Below, in pieces: positions 8,944-17,646 of a stretch of DNA of 64,000 nucleotides (its first letter is position 1; each line of letters begins with the position of its first letter). Made by a program: the position numbers and the translations under genes. Where the stretch lies: contig NZ_FOYZ01000002.1 of assembly GCF_900112775.1 (NCBI RefSeq), positions 62,001-126,000 of the forward strand. The letters run 5' to 3'. The notes under the pieces are model-generated. The model had not been told where the DNA came from. It saw only the letters and a program-made list of their open reading frames with translations, and ran no database searches. Source of the stretch: Anaeromicropila populeti. Lineage in GTDB: Bacteria > Bacillota > Clostridia > Lachnospirales > Lachnospiraceae.

Positions 8944-10296
8944 TTAGGACGGGGATGCAGAATGCATTTTTCTAAATGTTACAATATAAGCAATAAAGAG
9001 CAGAACACATGCACCAACCCAAGCTAGAGGGCCAGCCAGACAAATCCCTGTATATCCGATTACCTTTGGCAGAGTAAAAGCAACAATGCTTCGTATTACT
9101 AATTCGATAACACCACCCATAAGAGGCCAAAAACTTTTTCCAATGCCTTGCAGCACGTTTCTGTATATGAAGAGAAGAAACAGAGATGGGAAGAAAATGG
9201 CACACATTTTCAAATATTCTCTGGCACCAGCATAGATTTCATCCAAAACCATCGGATCCACATCGGTAATAAATAATTTGGTCAGAGGTTCTGCAAACAA
9301 TATGACAATAAAGCTGGCTGCGAAAGAAAAACCTAAGGTAAGAAAACTGCTTGCCACAACGCCTTTTCGAATTCTTGGTATATTGTCAGCACCCAGATTC
9401 TGTCCTGTGTAGTTTGCCATGGCTACTCCAAAGGTTGGGGCTCCCTGACATACTAGTCCTTCTACTTTACTTGCCGCAGTAAAGGCAGCGATTTTCACTG
9501 AACCAAACAAGTTTAATGAACTTTGTAATATAATAACACCAATTGCTGTAATAGAAAACTGAAATGCCATAGGAAGTCCCAGGGATAAATGTTTCCATGC
9601 AAATGTTGAATTTAGTTGAAAATCTTTTCTAGTTAGGTGTAAAATAGGATAATGCTTTATCATATAGAAAACACAAAGTATTACGGAAATAATTTGTGAT
9701 ACAACAGTTGCCAGCGCTGCACCTGCAACCCCCATCTTAAAAGTTACTATAAAAACAATATCAAGAATAATATTCAAAATAGAAGAAATAATTAAAAAGT
9801 ACAGAGGGGTTTTGCTGTCTCCCAAGGCGCGCAAAATAGAAGAAGCCATGTTGTAAAACATAATAGCACCCGTTCCTGCAAAAATAATCATAATATAAGT
9901 ATAAGCTTCCTGAAAAATATCATCAGGAGTATTCATTACTACAAGTAAAGGTCTTGCAATTACCATGGATAATGTGGTAAAAATAATGGTAGTGATGGTA
10001 CACAAAAAAATGCTGGTAGCAACAGAACGGCGAACACCTTCTTCATCCTTTGCTCCAAAACGCTGCGCAACGATAACGGCAAACCCGCTGGACAGTCCCA
10101 TGACGAATCCAAGGATAAGAAAAGACATGGAACCAGTTGAGCCTACAGCAGCAAGTGCTTTATAGTCAATAAACCGGCCCACAATGATGGTGTCTGCCAT
10201 ACTATAAAATTGTTGAAATACGGAACCTAATAAAATAGGAAGCGCAAAAAGAAATATTATTTTGGCTGGATTTCCAGTTGTCATATCATTTGTCAT
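8944..10296 (-). CDS. MATE family multidrug/sodium antiporter
   Basis: The 450-residue protein is almost entirely hydrophobic, with about twelve predicted membrane segments. It has MATE features: an early PILLGSVFQQFYSMADTIIVGR segment and the internal repeat with SMSFLILGF and QGAPTFGVAMANYTGQNLG. MATE proteins export cationic drugs or metabolites in exchange for sodium or protons; the cargo here is unknown. The ATG is preceded by GAAGGGAC. It is a single gene, convergent with glgP and divergent from sppA. Confidence 0.92.
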   Translation of the reverse strand: MTNDMTTGNPAKIIFLFALPILLGSVFQQFYSMADTIIVGRFIDYKALAAVGSTGSMSFLILGFVMGLSSGFAVIVAQRFGAKDEEGVRRSVATSIFLCTITTIIFTTLSMVIARPLLVVMNTPDDIFQEAYTYIMIIFAGTGAIMFYNMASSILRALGDSKTPLYFLIISSILNIILDIVFIVTFKMGVAGAALATVVSQIISVILCVFYMIKHYPILHLTRKDFQLNSTFAWKHLSLGLPMAFQFSITAIGVIILQSSLNLFGSVKIAAFTAASKVEGLVCQGAPTFGVAMANYTGQNLGADNIPRIRKGVVASSFLTLGFSFAASFIVILFAEPLTKLFITDVDPMVLDEIYAGAREYLKMCAIFFPSLFLLFIYRNVLQGIGKSFWPLMGGVIELVIRSIVAFTLPKVIGYTGICLAGPLAWVGACVLLFIAYIVTFRKMHSASPS

Positions 10297-10440
10297 TTTA
10301 GTCCCTTCACTTTCTTCTAGTCCTATTTAGATTTTTTATGAAGTTCTAGAATAACATGCAGGATAATGAAATACAATAGTGTTATTTTTACTATAAAATG
10401 TATTTTATTATAGATTAATTAAATTAAACAGGAGGTTTAT

Positions 10441-11433
10441 ATGAAAACAAAACAATTACTTGGAATTATTGTTGCTGGACTTGTGTTTGTATTTGTGTGC
10501 GTATCAAGTGCAATAACAGAAAGGTTTTCAACAAGTTTTTCCGAAAGCATGAATGAAATATTACAAAGCAGCAGTACATCTTATAATTTACCAAAGAATG
10601 ATTATGTAGGTGTAGTAAGAATATCTGGTACGATTCAAGAGGATGTATCAAGCAATGTATTTTCACAGGTAGAATATGATCATCAGGCATTACTTGATTA
10701 CATAAGTGAACTGGAGGATTCGGAATCTAATCAAGCAATTCTTCTGGTAGTAGACAGCCCTGGCGGCACAGTATATGCCTCAGATGAAATGTATTTAAAG
10801 CTTATGGAATATAAGCAATTAACAGAGAGACCAATCTATGCATACTTTGAATCTATGGCATGCTCTGGCGGCTATTATATTTCTATGGCAGCAGATGAAA
10901 TTTATTCCAATAGAAATTGTACAACGGGTTCTATCGGTGTTATTATGTCTATGACCAATTTAAAAGGCTTGTATGATAAATTAGGTATTAAAGAAATTAA
11001 TATAACCAGTGGCGATAACAAGGCGATGGGCTCTGCTGGTGAAGATTTAACAGATGAGCAAAAGGATATTTTGCAGGCATATATCGATGAAACCTATGAT
11101 ACTTTTACGCAGATAGTTGCTACTGGAAGAGGAATGGAAATTGATAAAGTAAAAGAACTGGCAGATGGAAGAATCTATACGGCAAAGCAGGCAGAAAAAA
11201 ATGGATTAATAGATGGAATTAAGCAGTATAGTGAAATGGAAAGCTATATTTATGAAAAGGAAGGAAGTCATGTTGAAATCTTTGAACCTGATTTATCAGG
11301 AGAATCTATTTTTAACGACCTTTTTGCAGCAGTCCAGCTTCAGAAAACAAAGTCAGATGCTCAGATTTTAACAGAGTATCTGGAGCATAAGGGAAATGGG
11401 GTGGCAATGTATTATGCAAACTTTGGAAACTAA
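10441..11433 (+). CDS. sppA: signal peptide peptidase SppA (S49 family)
   Basis: The 330-residue protein has one N-terminal membrane segment (about residues 7-24) and a single S49 domain, as in Bacillus SppA. The nucleophile is probably Ser142 in ACSGGYY, and the general-base lysine is probably Lys194 in SGDNKAMG. VDSPGGT and TGSIGVI are the conserved glycine-rich strands. It would cut leftover signal peptides or other membrane peptides at the outer face of the membrane. AGGAGGTTTAT precedes the ATG. An RDD-family gene overlaps its 3' end. Confidence 0.93.
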   Translation: MKTKQLLGIIVAGLVFVFVCVSSAITERFSTSFSESMNEILQSSSTSYNLPKNDYVGVVRISGTIQEDVSSNVFSQVEYDHQALLDYISELEDSESNQAILLVVDSPGGTVYASDEMYLKLMEYKQLTERPIYAYFESMACSGGYYISMAADEIYSNRNCTTGSIGVIMSMTNLKGLYDKLGIKEINITSGDNKAMGSAGEDLTDEQKDILQAYIDETYDTFTQIVATGRGMEIDKVKELADGRIYTAKQAEKNGLIDGIKQYSEMESYIYEKEGSHVEIFEPDLSGESIFNDLFAAVQLQKTKSDAQILTEYLEHKGNGVAMYYANFGN

Positions 11434-11869
11434 TCAGATGCTTTACGGAGGTTTTTTTGTACGTCTTGCAGCGTATATCGTAGATAATATTATTGTAGGA
11501 CTTGTCCTTCTGACATTACAGATTCCTATGGGGATTATTACACTGCTGTTTGGGAAAAGTTTTTTAACAAGTCCTATATTATTTCAATTTTCAGCTTGGG
11601 ATATCTTTTTATATTTATTAACAGTGGGGTATTTTGTGATTTTAACCTATATTTCAGGAAGTACGGTAGGTAAAAAATTATTTCATTTAACTGTTATAAC
11701 AGCAGATGGAGAAAAGCTGACATTTTTTAATGTATTATATCGGGAAACAATAGGAAGATATTTATCAGCAGCTATTATTTTTGCAGGCTATTTTGTAATT
11801 GGTGTTGACCGGACGAAGCGAGGTTTTCACGATATGCTTTGTGATACCCTTGTAATTTATAAAATGTAA
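11414..11869 (+). CDS. RDD family membrane protein
   Basis: The product has an N-terminal FFVRLAAYIVDNII segment, the hallmark of RDD proteins, and three hydrophobic segments in about 150 residues. The frame overlaps the end of sppA. Possible starts are ATG 11396, 11414 and 11438. I chose 11414 because GGGGTGG lies about ten bases upstream, but 11438 gives the canonical family N terminus. RDD proteins are poorly understood membrane proteins, some linked to ion transport. Co-expression with SppA is inferred from the overlap. Confidence 0.82.
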   Translation: MQTLETNQMLYGGFFVRLAAYIVDNIIVGLVLLTLQIPMGIITLLFGKSFLTSPILFQFSAWDIFLYLLTVGYFVILTYISGSTVGKKLFHLTVITADGEKLTFFNVLYRETIGRYLSAAIIFAGYFVIGVDRTKRGFHDMLCDTLVIYKM

Positions 11870-11954
11870 GAAAAAATTTGAAAATAATTATGTATTTCAT
11901 CAAATGTTATGTATAAACATTATCGTCTTGGAGAGAATATGTACAGAGGTGATA

Positions 11955-12815
11955 ATGGTGAAAGGACAAAATAACAAGCTAAATAATAAGCTAAAAAGTA
12001 AGAACTTTTATATTTGGATGTTATCTGGTGTATTGACGGTTGTCTGTATCTGTGCTGTGTGTTTCAATTTGCCTGAACTCAATAAATCCAAAGAGTTGAC
12101 GGATTTAAATGAACCTAAGGTGGAAAGCCAAGGCAATGCTAATGTTGCGAATGAAGTGACAGATATTGCGGACAACAGTGAGAATAATGTTCCTCAATCA
12201 GATGAATCTGAAGAAATCAATTTGTTAGAACATGATATTTATGATGAAAATGAGAACGAATCAAGTCTGTCACAGGTAACTAAGCCTGTAGAAACAGTAG
12301 AGCCATCAGAGAATACAGAGGTTCCGACTGTTGCAATTCAGGAAGAGGAAGCAGTTTCTGTTATGCAGAATGATACGAAACCAATCAGTGAAAAACTGAG
12401 TTTTGATGAAGATGCTGGTCTTTTATGGCCTGCAAATGGAAATGTCATTATGAATTATAGTGATGAGAAAGGGATTTATTTTGCTACTTTAGGGCAATAC
12501 AAGGTAAATCCAGCAATTTTGATTGGTGCAGAAGAGGAAACAGAAGTTGTCAGTGCAACAAAAGGGACAATTGATGAAATTATTGAAAATGAGGAAACAG
12601 GAACTACCATTAAAATGTCAATTGGAAATGACTATGTATTAACATATGGACAATTAAAAGACCTCAAAGTTGAAGTAGGTGATACTGTAGAAGAAGGACA
12701 GGTGCTTGGTTGTATTGCAAAGCCTACAAAGTATTATGTTGTGGAAGGGGCTAATTTATATTTCCAGGTTACACAAAATGGTGAGCCAGTAAATCCTTTG
12801 TATCTGCTTAGATAG
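11955..12815 (+). CDS. SpoIIQ-like membrane protein with an inactive LytM (M23) domain
   Basis: The start is ATG 11955 or GTG 11958 behind GAGGTG; an upstream in-frame ATG at 11904 lacks a ribosome site. About 286 residues comprise one membrane segment near residues 20-40, an acidic linker rich in Asn and Glu, and a C-terminal LytM fold (LLWPANGNV to NPLYLL). The usual zinc ligands are missing: the HxH position reads NLYFQV, and the Y-x-H position reads TYGQLKD. An inactive membrane-anchored LytM protein is typical of SpoIIQ, which joins forespore and mother cell during engulfment. The specific assignment is inferred. Confidence 0.75.
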   Translation: MVKGQNNKLNNKLKSKNFYIWMLSGVLTVVCICAVCFNLPELNKSKELTDLNEPKVESQGNANVANEVTDIADNSENNVPQSDESEEINLLEHDIYDENENESSLSQVTKPVETVEPSENTEVPTVAIQEEEAVSVMQNDTKPISEKLSFDEDAGLLWPANGNVIMNYSDEKGIYFATLGQYKVNPAILIGAEEETEVVSATKGTIDEIIENEETGTTIKMSIGNDYVLTYGQLKDLKVEVGDTVEEGQVLGCIAKPTKYYVVEGANLYFQVTQNGEPVNPLYLLR

Positions 12816-12846
12816 TTTTCATTTTAAAAACATCATAAAATGCTAA

Positions 12847-12884
12847 GGGAGTTGTAAACATGTTATCGTTTTACAGCTTCTTTT
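12847..12884 (+). terminator. putative terminator after the SpoIIQ-like gene
   Basis: GGGAGTTGTAAA can pair with TTTACAGCTTC and is followed by four T. The stem includes a G-U pair and the T run is short. Confidence 0.55.
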
Positions 12885-12905
12885 CATGTTGTAAAGCCTT
12901 AGTCA

Positions 12906-12934
12906 TTGCATAATATCAGTTGAAATGTTATAAT
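12906..12934 (+). promoter_or_regulatory. promoter of the first secreted PPC-like protein
   Basis: TTGCAT (12906-12911), a 17-base spacer and TATAAT (12929-12934) with an extended -10 TG form a strong sigma-A type promoter. Confidence 0.75.
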
Positions 12935-12967
12935 TATAATGCATAATATTTTAGGAGGAGAAAAAGA

Positions 12968-14173
12968 ATGAAAAAGTTAAGAACAGTGGTGGCATTGGTT
13001 TTGGCAGCAGTACTTGCTATTACCCCAGTAAATAATGTGAAGGGTGCAGGATTTAATTTTGCAGTTGCTCTAGAAACAGATTCCACTACAACAAATACGG
13101 GACTTATTATGTCTGATTTAAATCAACAGACAGTAAGTGTTCTAGAACCATTTTATATAACAGGAGGTTCAGATTCTGAGGTATCCCAATTAAATGCATA
13201 TACTGTTATTGTACCTATGGGATACAAGACAGCAGCAGGTGATACATATTATGTTTCTATTCCTGTGAAAATTAATAAAAAAGGTTTATTAGCCATGGCA
13301 GTGGCAGATGCTTCTGGAACTGAAGTGGATGCTTCTCTGTATGCAGATGAAGCTTGTTCACAGTATGTAGGCGGATATGATAACCGGGCATTAATAGAGG
13401 AAGCAGGGACTTATTACATTGGAGTGGCTACTTCAAGTGCACAGGAAACAGCAGATTTGCTTTATGGAGTTGCCTTAAGCTTTATTTCAAGCGATGTACA
13501 GACGCTTACCAATAAAAAGTGGGGTGTTGCGGCTACTATAGATTATAACACACCAGTGTATATCAAATTTAAAGTGGCAAAGACATCTAAGGTTGTATTT
13601 GATATCGAAAGTGATTATTCAACATATGTTACAATATGTAATAGTAAAAAAACTGCAATTACAACAGAAGAAAGTGTGTATACCGATGAAGGTAAGGCAG
13701 CATTTTCACTAGCCAAGGGAACTTATTATGTCCGTATTAAAACTTCAAGTGATGTAATTAAAATTAAACCTACAATTACTGCTGTAACCAGTGGAGCAGG
13801 AACTTCTAAGGCAAAGGCAAAAACGATAAAGGTAAATGGTGGGAAAAAGACGGTTGTACTTAATGCAGCGGCTTCTACGTCAAAGGTTCAATGGCTGAAG
13901 TTTACTAATCCAAAGACTCAGGCAATTACTGTTAACATATTAACTAATATGACTTCAGGTGATATTGAAGTTGAATTCTTTAATTCAAAGGGCACAAGCT
14001 TTGGTGTAAAGACAGTTTATCCTGGCGTTAACAATGCAGATGGTTTTTCTCCATATGTTGGAGCTATTTATTCATCAGAAGGAACATTGCCAAAAGGAAC
14101 GTATTATATGAGATTTAAGAAAACAGAAAAGAAAACTTCTGGTGTCTTAAAAGTAAATGTTACGAATAAGTAG
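12968..14173 (+). CDS. secreted protein with PPC-like beta domains (paralogue 1)
   Basis: The 401-residue protein has a clear signal peptide (KKLRTVVALVLAAVLA) and then beta-rich sequence. Segments such as KGTYYVRIK and KGTYYMRFK resemble bacterial pre-peptidase C-terminal (PPC) domains, each ending in a conserved G-T-Y-Y strand. A strong GGAGGAG ribosome site precedes the ATG. The next gene, 280 bases downstream, encodes a diverged paralogue of the same length and layout (shared TSSAGT/TSGAGT and KAKAK linkers). No enzymatic motif is visible. It is probably an exported binding or surface protein; its ligand is unknown. Confidence 0.75.
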   Translation: MKKLRTVVALVLAAVLAITPVNNVKGAGFNFAVALETDSTTTNTGLIMSDLNQQTVSVLEPFYITGGSDSEVSQLNAYTVIVPMGYKTAAGDTYYVSIPVKINKKGLLAMAVADASGTEVDASLYADEACSQYVGGYDNRALIEEAGTYYIGVATSSAQETADLLYGVALSFISSDVQTLTNKKWGVAATIDYNTPVYIKFKVAKTSKVVFDIESDYSTYVTICNSKKTAITTEESVYTDEGKAAFSLAKGTYYVRIKTSSDVIKIKPTITAVTSGAGTSKAKAKTIKVNGGKKTVVLNAAASTSKVQWLKFTNPKTQAITVNILTNMTSGDIEVEFFNSKGTSFGVKTVYPGVNNADGFSPYVGAIYSSEGTLPKGTYYMRFKKTEKKTSGVLKVNVTNK

Positions 14174-14300
14174 AAAAGATGAACGCTTTTTAAGTTTGAG
14201 CGTATAATAAAGTAACTCTTGTATTCTTAGGAATTTAAGTGTAATTGGAGGCAGACGTACATAAGGTAAAGTTTGCAACCGAAACTTTTTTACCAGAGGT

Positions 14301-14387
14301 TTGCTTTCCAAAAAAATAATGTTAAAATACAAGAATATTCGGTTGCTTTATATAAATTTGAGGTGCTGTAGACATATGCAGCACCTC
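14301..14387 (+). promoter_or_regulatory. putative promoter and leader hairpin of the second PPC-like gene
   Basis: TTGCTT (14301-14306), 16 bases and TAAAAT (14323-14328) form a plausible promoter. The leader then carries a perfect nine-base-pair hairpin, GAGGTGCTG (14360-14368) with CAGCACCTC (14379-14387). No T run follows, so it is not a standard terminator. The preceding stretch from 14174 to 14300 holds nothing I recognise. Confidence 0.4.
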
Positions 14388-14453
14388 CCTTATAAATAAT
14401 AAGTGGGGAAAAAATGAAAAAGCATACAATAATCTGATGCATGGGGGTTGATT

Positions 14454-15614
14454 ATGAAAAAACAACTAGTTATTTTTTTATTTGGGTTACTCTGTATTTT
14501 TTTTCCGTCATTAAAGCTTCAGGCTGAGGTAACAGAAACTGGAATACCATATGAAGAAACGTTTCTTTTGTTAACAGAGTCAGGAGAAGAGGTACACATA
14601 ATAGAGCCTAACTGCCTTGAGAATCTGGAGGATGTTAAAGCAGAAATAACAGGGATTTCAATACCCAGTCAGTGGACAAGGGATGTAATTATTCCAATAC
14701 ATATAAAACAAGAGGCATTTGCTTTTTTTACACTATCTGATGCAGCAGGCGCAGAAACTCTTTCGTTTGAAGTATATAAGGATGTTTCGTGTACCAGCAT
14801 AATTTCAAGAGTTAATGATGGGATTGAATTTAAGGAAGAAACAGTATGTTATGTAAAAATTGGAGCAGAGCTTTTACAAAAAGGAGAAGATACTATATTT
14901 TTATTTTCTGTCACATGCTTTCAACCCAATGCTTCAACACTGGTAAATGGTGTAAAGCAAAGCTGCGTTTCTCTTGATGGTGAGAAGACAAGCTATTATG
15001 AAATTAAGGTAAATAAAACATCTCAAATAATATTGGACTTTTCGGGAAAAGAAATAAAAGCAGAAGCTGCTCTTTGCAATAGTGGAAAAAAAGCTTTGAC
15101 CAATACGGTATGTATAACAGATAGTAACTTTAAGGCTGTATATACAGTAGAGAAGGGAACATATTTTATTCGGGTTAAGTCTGCAAACCTGGTTTATATA
15201 GTTCAGCCTACAATAAAAGCCATTACCTCCAGTGCGGGGACTACTAAATCAAAGGCAAAAAAGGTAGTTGTAAATGGTGCAGCAAAAACAGGTGTGTTTC
15301 TTGCAACCGACCGTACCATAAAGTCGTATTGGTTTAAATTTTACAATCCAAAGAAACAGTCTATCTTTTTATATGCGGCATCCTATTTTTCTACTGATAC
15401 TCTTTCTATGTCTGTTTATCGGGCAAATGGGGACTGTTATGGTACGAAAGAACTGTTAGCGGGAATTAATTTGGCCAATGGGACCCAAATAGCAGACTTA
15501 GATGGAAATGGAAAGGTATTACCGTTGGCAAAAGGGACATACTATATTAAAGTAACAAAAAACGTAAAAAAAATGTGTGGTTATTTTAGGTTAAAAGTAA
15601 GTACTAAAAATTAA
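14454..15614 (+). CDS. secreted protein with PPC-like beta domains (paralogue 2)
   Basis: The protein starts at ATG 14454, six bases after GGGGG; the TTG two codons earlier is less likely. A signal peptide (KKQLVIFLFGLLCIFFPSL) is followed by about 360 beta-rich residues. Two KGTYFIR/KGTYYIK strand motifs and a KSKAKK linker match the upstream protein in order and spacing, so this is a tandem duplication that has diverged. It has several cysteines that paralogue 1 lacks. The function is unknown; export to the cell surface or medium is inferred. Confidence 0.72.
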   Translation: MKKQLVIFLFGLLCIFFPSLKLQAEVTETGIPYEETFLLLTESGEEVHIIEPNCLENLEDVKAEITGISIPSQWTRDVIIPIHIKQEAFAFFTLSDAAGAETLSFEVYKDVSCTSIISRVNDGIEFKEETVCYVKIGAELLQKGEDTIFLFSVTCFQPNASTLVNGVKQSCVSLDGEKTSYYEIKVNKTSQIILDFSGKEIKAEAALCNSGKKALTNTVCITDSNFKAVYTVEKGTYFIRVKSANLVYIVQPTIKAITSSAGTTKSKAKKVVVNGAAKTGVFLATDRTIKSYWFKFYNPKKQSIFLYAASYFSTDTLSMSVYRANGDCYGTKELLAGINLANGTQIADLDGNGKVLPLAKGTYYIKVTKNVKKMCGYFRLKVSTKN

Positions 15615-15617
15615 AAA

Positions 15618-15645
15618 CCAGTTTGTTTCTTCTGAAACAAACTGG
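15618..15645 (-). terminator. terminator of the hemolysin III gene, possibly bidirectional
   Basis: CCAGTTTGTTTC and GAAACAAACTGG form a perfect 12-base-pair stem with a TTCT loop. Read on the minus strand, it is followed by TTTTTAATTTTT. Confidence 0.88.
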
Positions 15646-15652
15646 AATCGTA

Positions 15653-16315
15653 TTACATGATACTTACAAAACGATACATTAATATAAAGTGACAGATGCT
15701 TCCGCCTAAGACAAACAGGTGAAAAATCTCATGACTTCCAAAATTCTGGTGTCTACTGTTGAAAATAGGGAGCTTTAATGCGTAAATAATGCCGCCAGCT
15801 GTATAAATGATGCCTCCTGAAACAAGCCATCCAAACGCAGCAGGTGAAAGCGAATTAATAATCTGAGTAAAAGAAAGGACACAGGTCCAGCCCATTGCAA
15901 TGTAAATGAAGGAAGAAACCCATTTTGGGCAGTAAATCCAAAATGCTTTAATTAAAATTCCAATAAGGGCCATTCCCCAAATAATGCAAAGCATTCTTTG
16001 GCCAGTTTTGCCACCAAGAACAATTAGACAGATTGGAGTATATGTCCCAGCAATTAATACGCTGACCATCATATGATCAAATTTTTTCAGTATGCGGTTG
16101 ATTTTTTCAGACTTATTTATTGAATGATAAATAGTACTGGCAGCGTACAATAGAATCATGCTGACAATAAAAATACCAAGTGAGAAGCTGTTAACCCAGT
16201 CAGGGCTGTGGGCAGCTTTAATAAGTAGCGGAGTAGCAGCAAATATCGCCATAAGCATTCCAATAAAATGAGTAATAGCACTTCCAGGTTCTTTTAATTG
16301 TTTAATTGCTTTCAT
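15653..16315 (-). CDS. hemolysin III family membrane protein (HlyIII/YqfA type)
   Basis: The 220-residue protein has seven hydrophobic segments and the family signatures: an early GSAITHFIGM, a YAASTIYHS motif in the second segment, and a C-terminal HEIFHLFVLGGSICHF with conserved histidines. These proteins belong to the PAQR superfamily and are thought to act in membrane lipid homeostasis; haemolysis is not a safe inference. The start ATG has GAGGT upstream. It is divergent from the DUF951 gene across a region with four TGTAGT-type sites. Confidence 0.88.
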   Translation of the reverse strand: MKAIKQLKEPGSAITHFIGMLMAIFAATPLLIKAAHSPDWVNSFSLGIFIVSMILLYAASTIYHSINKSEKINRILKKFDHMMVSVLIAGTYTPICLIVLGGKTGQRMLCIIWGMALIGILIKAFWIYCPKWVSSFIYIAMGWTCVLSFTQIINSLSPAAFGWLVSGGIIYTAGGIIYALKLPIFNSRHQNFGSHEIFHLFVLGGSICHFILMYRFVSIM

Positions 16316-16358
16316 ATCAATACCTCATTTCTTTCTTATATCATTTATATTATTCCTA

Positions 16359-16445
16359 TGTAGTAAGTTAGTATACGTTATCTTGTGTGAAATATTCATG
16401 TTGTAGTTTTCAATACTACATCATCTATATTTATATGCTACTACA
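16359..16445. promoter_or_regulatory. four TGTAGTA-type sites between divergent genes
   Basis: TGTAGTA occurs at 16359-16365, TGTAGT at 16402-16407, and the complement TACTACA at 16414-16420 and 16439-16445. The middle pair forms a dyad (TGTAGT, seven bases, ACTACA). The layout suggests an operator region for the hlyIII-like gene or its neighbour; the regulator is unknown. Confidence 0.4.
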
Positions 16446-16475
16446 ATTTATGGTAAAAAGCAAGTGAAAAATAAA

Positions 16476-16504
16476 TTTCTTTTAAATATAAGGCATGATA
16501 TAAT
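16476..16504 (+). promoter_or_regulatory. extended -10 promoter of the DUF951 gene
   Basis: TATAAT (16499-16504) is preceded by TGA, an extended -10. A weak TTTCTT lies at 16476-16481. Confidence 0.6.
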
Positions 16505-16582
16505 AAAAGCTGTTATTTAGTATATTTAAAATCTCATAAAAAATAAGGCAATAATGAGGTAAGTTGTGGGAAAGGAGTTACA

Positions 16583-16765
16583 ATGGATATTCAGGTTGGA
16601 GATGTTATTAAATTAAAAAAACAACATCCTTGCGGAAGCCAGGAGTGGGAAGTGTTAAGAATAGGAATGGATTTCCGTCTCAAATGTTGTGGCTGCGGTC
16701 ATCAGATTATGATTCCAAGAAAGCAGGTAGAAAAAAATATACGTGATATAAAACGAGCAAATTAG
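16583..16765 (+). CDS. DUF951 family small protein (YyzM-like)
   Basis: The 60-residue protein has the DUF951 pattern: VGDVIKLKKQHPCG at the start, then CCGCGH, three cysteines that could bind metal, and a basic tail. AAAGGAG lies at good distance before the ATG. In Bacillus the homologue yyzM lies close to rpsF near the replication origin, matching this position. A role in nucleic acid binding is often assumed but not established. Confidence 0.88.
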   Translation: MDIQVGDVIKLKKQHPCGSQEWEVLRIGMDFRLKCCGCGHQIMIPRKQVEKNIRDIKRAN

Positions 16766-16782
16766 AATTTAGAAAAAATAGC

Positions 16783-16811
16783 TTGCTTTACCAGAAAAGC
16801 TGTGTTAAAAT
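16783..16811 (+). promoter_or_regulatory. promoter of the rpsF-ssb-rpsR operon
   Basis: TTGCTT (16783-16788), 17 bases and TAAAAT (16806-16811) with an extended -10 TG. An 80-base leader follows, with a small CTCTA/TAGAG hairpin near 16846-16861. Confidence 0.65.
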
Positions 16812-16892
16812 AATAAATTGTGAGACAATACAAAAAATTCCTTGTTCTCTATATATTAGAGAGCCAGAGACCAAAAGGAGGTGCACGTAGCT

Positions 16893-17180
16893 ATGAATAA
16901 GTATGAATTAGCTTTAGTTGTAAGTGCAAAAATCGAAGACGATGTTAGAGTAGCAACTGTTGAAAAGGTAAAAGAATATATCGCAAAATTTGGCGGTACC
17001 ATTACTAACGTTGATGAATGGGGTAAGAAGAGATTAGCTTATGAAATTCAGAAAATGAGAGACGGATTCTACTATTTCATTCAATTCGAATCTGAAGCAA
17101 ATGTTCCTAGCGAGCTTGAGCAATCAGTTCGTATCATGGAAAATGTTATCAGATATTTATGCGTGAAACAAGAAGCATAA
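16893..17180 (+). CDS. rpsF: 30S ribosomal protein S6
   Basis: The 95-residue protein has the S6 fold sequence (MNKYELALVV, WGKKRLAYEI and the aromatic FYYFIQFE strand). The start is ATG 16893, about ten bases after AAAGGAGG; the longer GTG-started frame includes the ribosome site and is rejected. S6 pairs with S18 on 16S rRNA. It is first of the classic rpsF-ssb-rpsR operon. Confidence 0.97.
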   Translation: MNKYELALVVSAKIEDDVRVATVEKVKEYIAKFGGTITNVDEWGKKRLAYEIQKMRDGFYYFIQFESEANVPSELEQSVRIMENVIRYLCVKQEA

Positions 17181-17199
17181 ATAAAGGAGGGGTATCCCT

Positions 17200-17646
17200 A
17201 TGAATAAAGTGATTTTAATGGGACGGTTAACTCGAGACCCAGAAGTTCGTTACTCACAAGGTGAAAGTTCACTTGCCATTGCAAGGTTTTCATTGGCAGT
17301 AGATCGCAGATTTAAGCGCCCAGGCGAGCCAGATGCCGATTTTATTAATTGTGTATCATTTGGTAAGACAGCTGAATTTGCAGAGAAGTACTTGAAGCAA
17401 GGTACTAAGGTTGCTGCGGTAGGACGAATTCAAACAGGCAGTTATACGAATAAGGATGGTCAAAAAGTCTATACTACAGACGTTGTTTTAGAAGAGGTTG
17501 AGTTTGCAGAAAGCAAAAATGCTAGTAATAACAACCATGATGGGACAGGTTATCAGCCTGCTCAGAGACCAGAACCTAGTCAGGCTGTTGGAGATGGCTT
17601 TATGAATATTCCAGACGGAATTGATGAAGAGTTACCATTTAATTAA
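17200..17646 (+). CDS. ssb: single-stranded DNA-binding protein
   Basis: The 148-residue protein has an OB fold beginning MNKVILMGRLTRDPEVR, a disordered polar linker from about residue 108, and the acidic tip DEELPF that binds partner proteins. This is the essential SSB form. It lies between rpsF and rpsR, as in most Firmicutes, behind AAAGGAGG. Confidence 0.97.
   Translation: MNKVILMGRLTRDPEVRYSQGESSLAIARFSLAVDRRFKRPGEPDADFINCVSFGKTAEFAEKYLKQGTKVAAVGRIQTGSYTNKDGQKVYTTDVVLEEVEFAESKNASNNNHDGTGYQPAQRPEPSQAVGDGFMNIPDGIDEELPFN

Noticed and set aside
11396-11413. Upstream ATG of the RDD gene as the start
   Set aside because: It lies at the ribosome-site-like GGGGTGG inside sppA; a downstream ATG fits spacing and family length better.
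14225-14310. Possible c-di-GMP (GEMM) riboswitch on the minus strand
   Set aside because: GCAAACC and GCAAA segments recall the motif, but the conserved order and the paired stems are missing and no gene follows on that strand.
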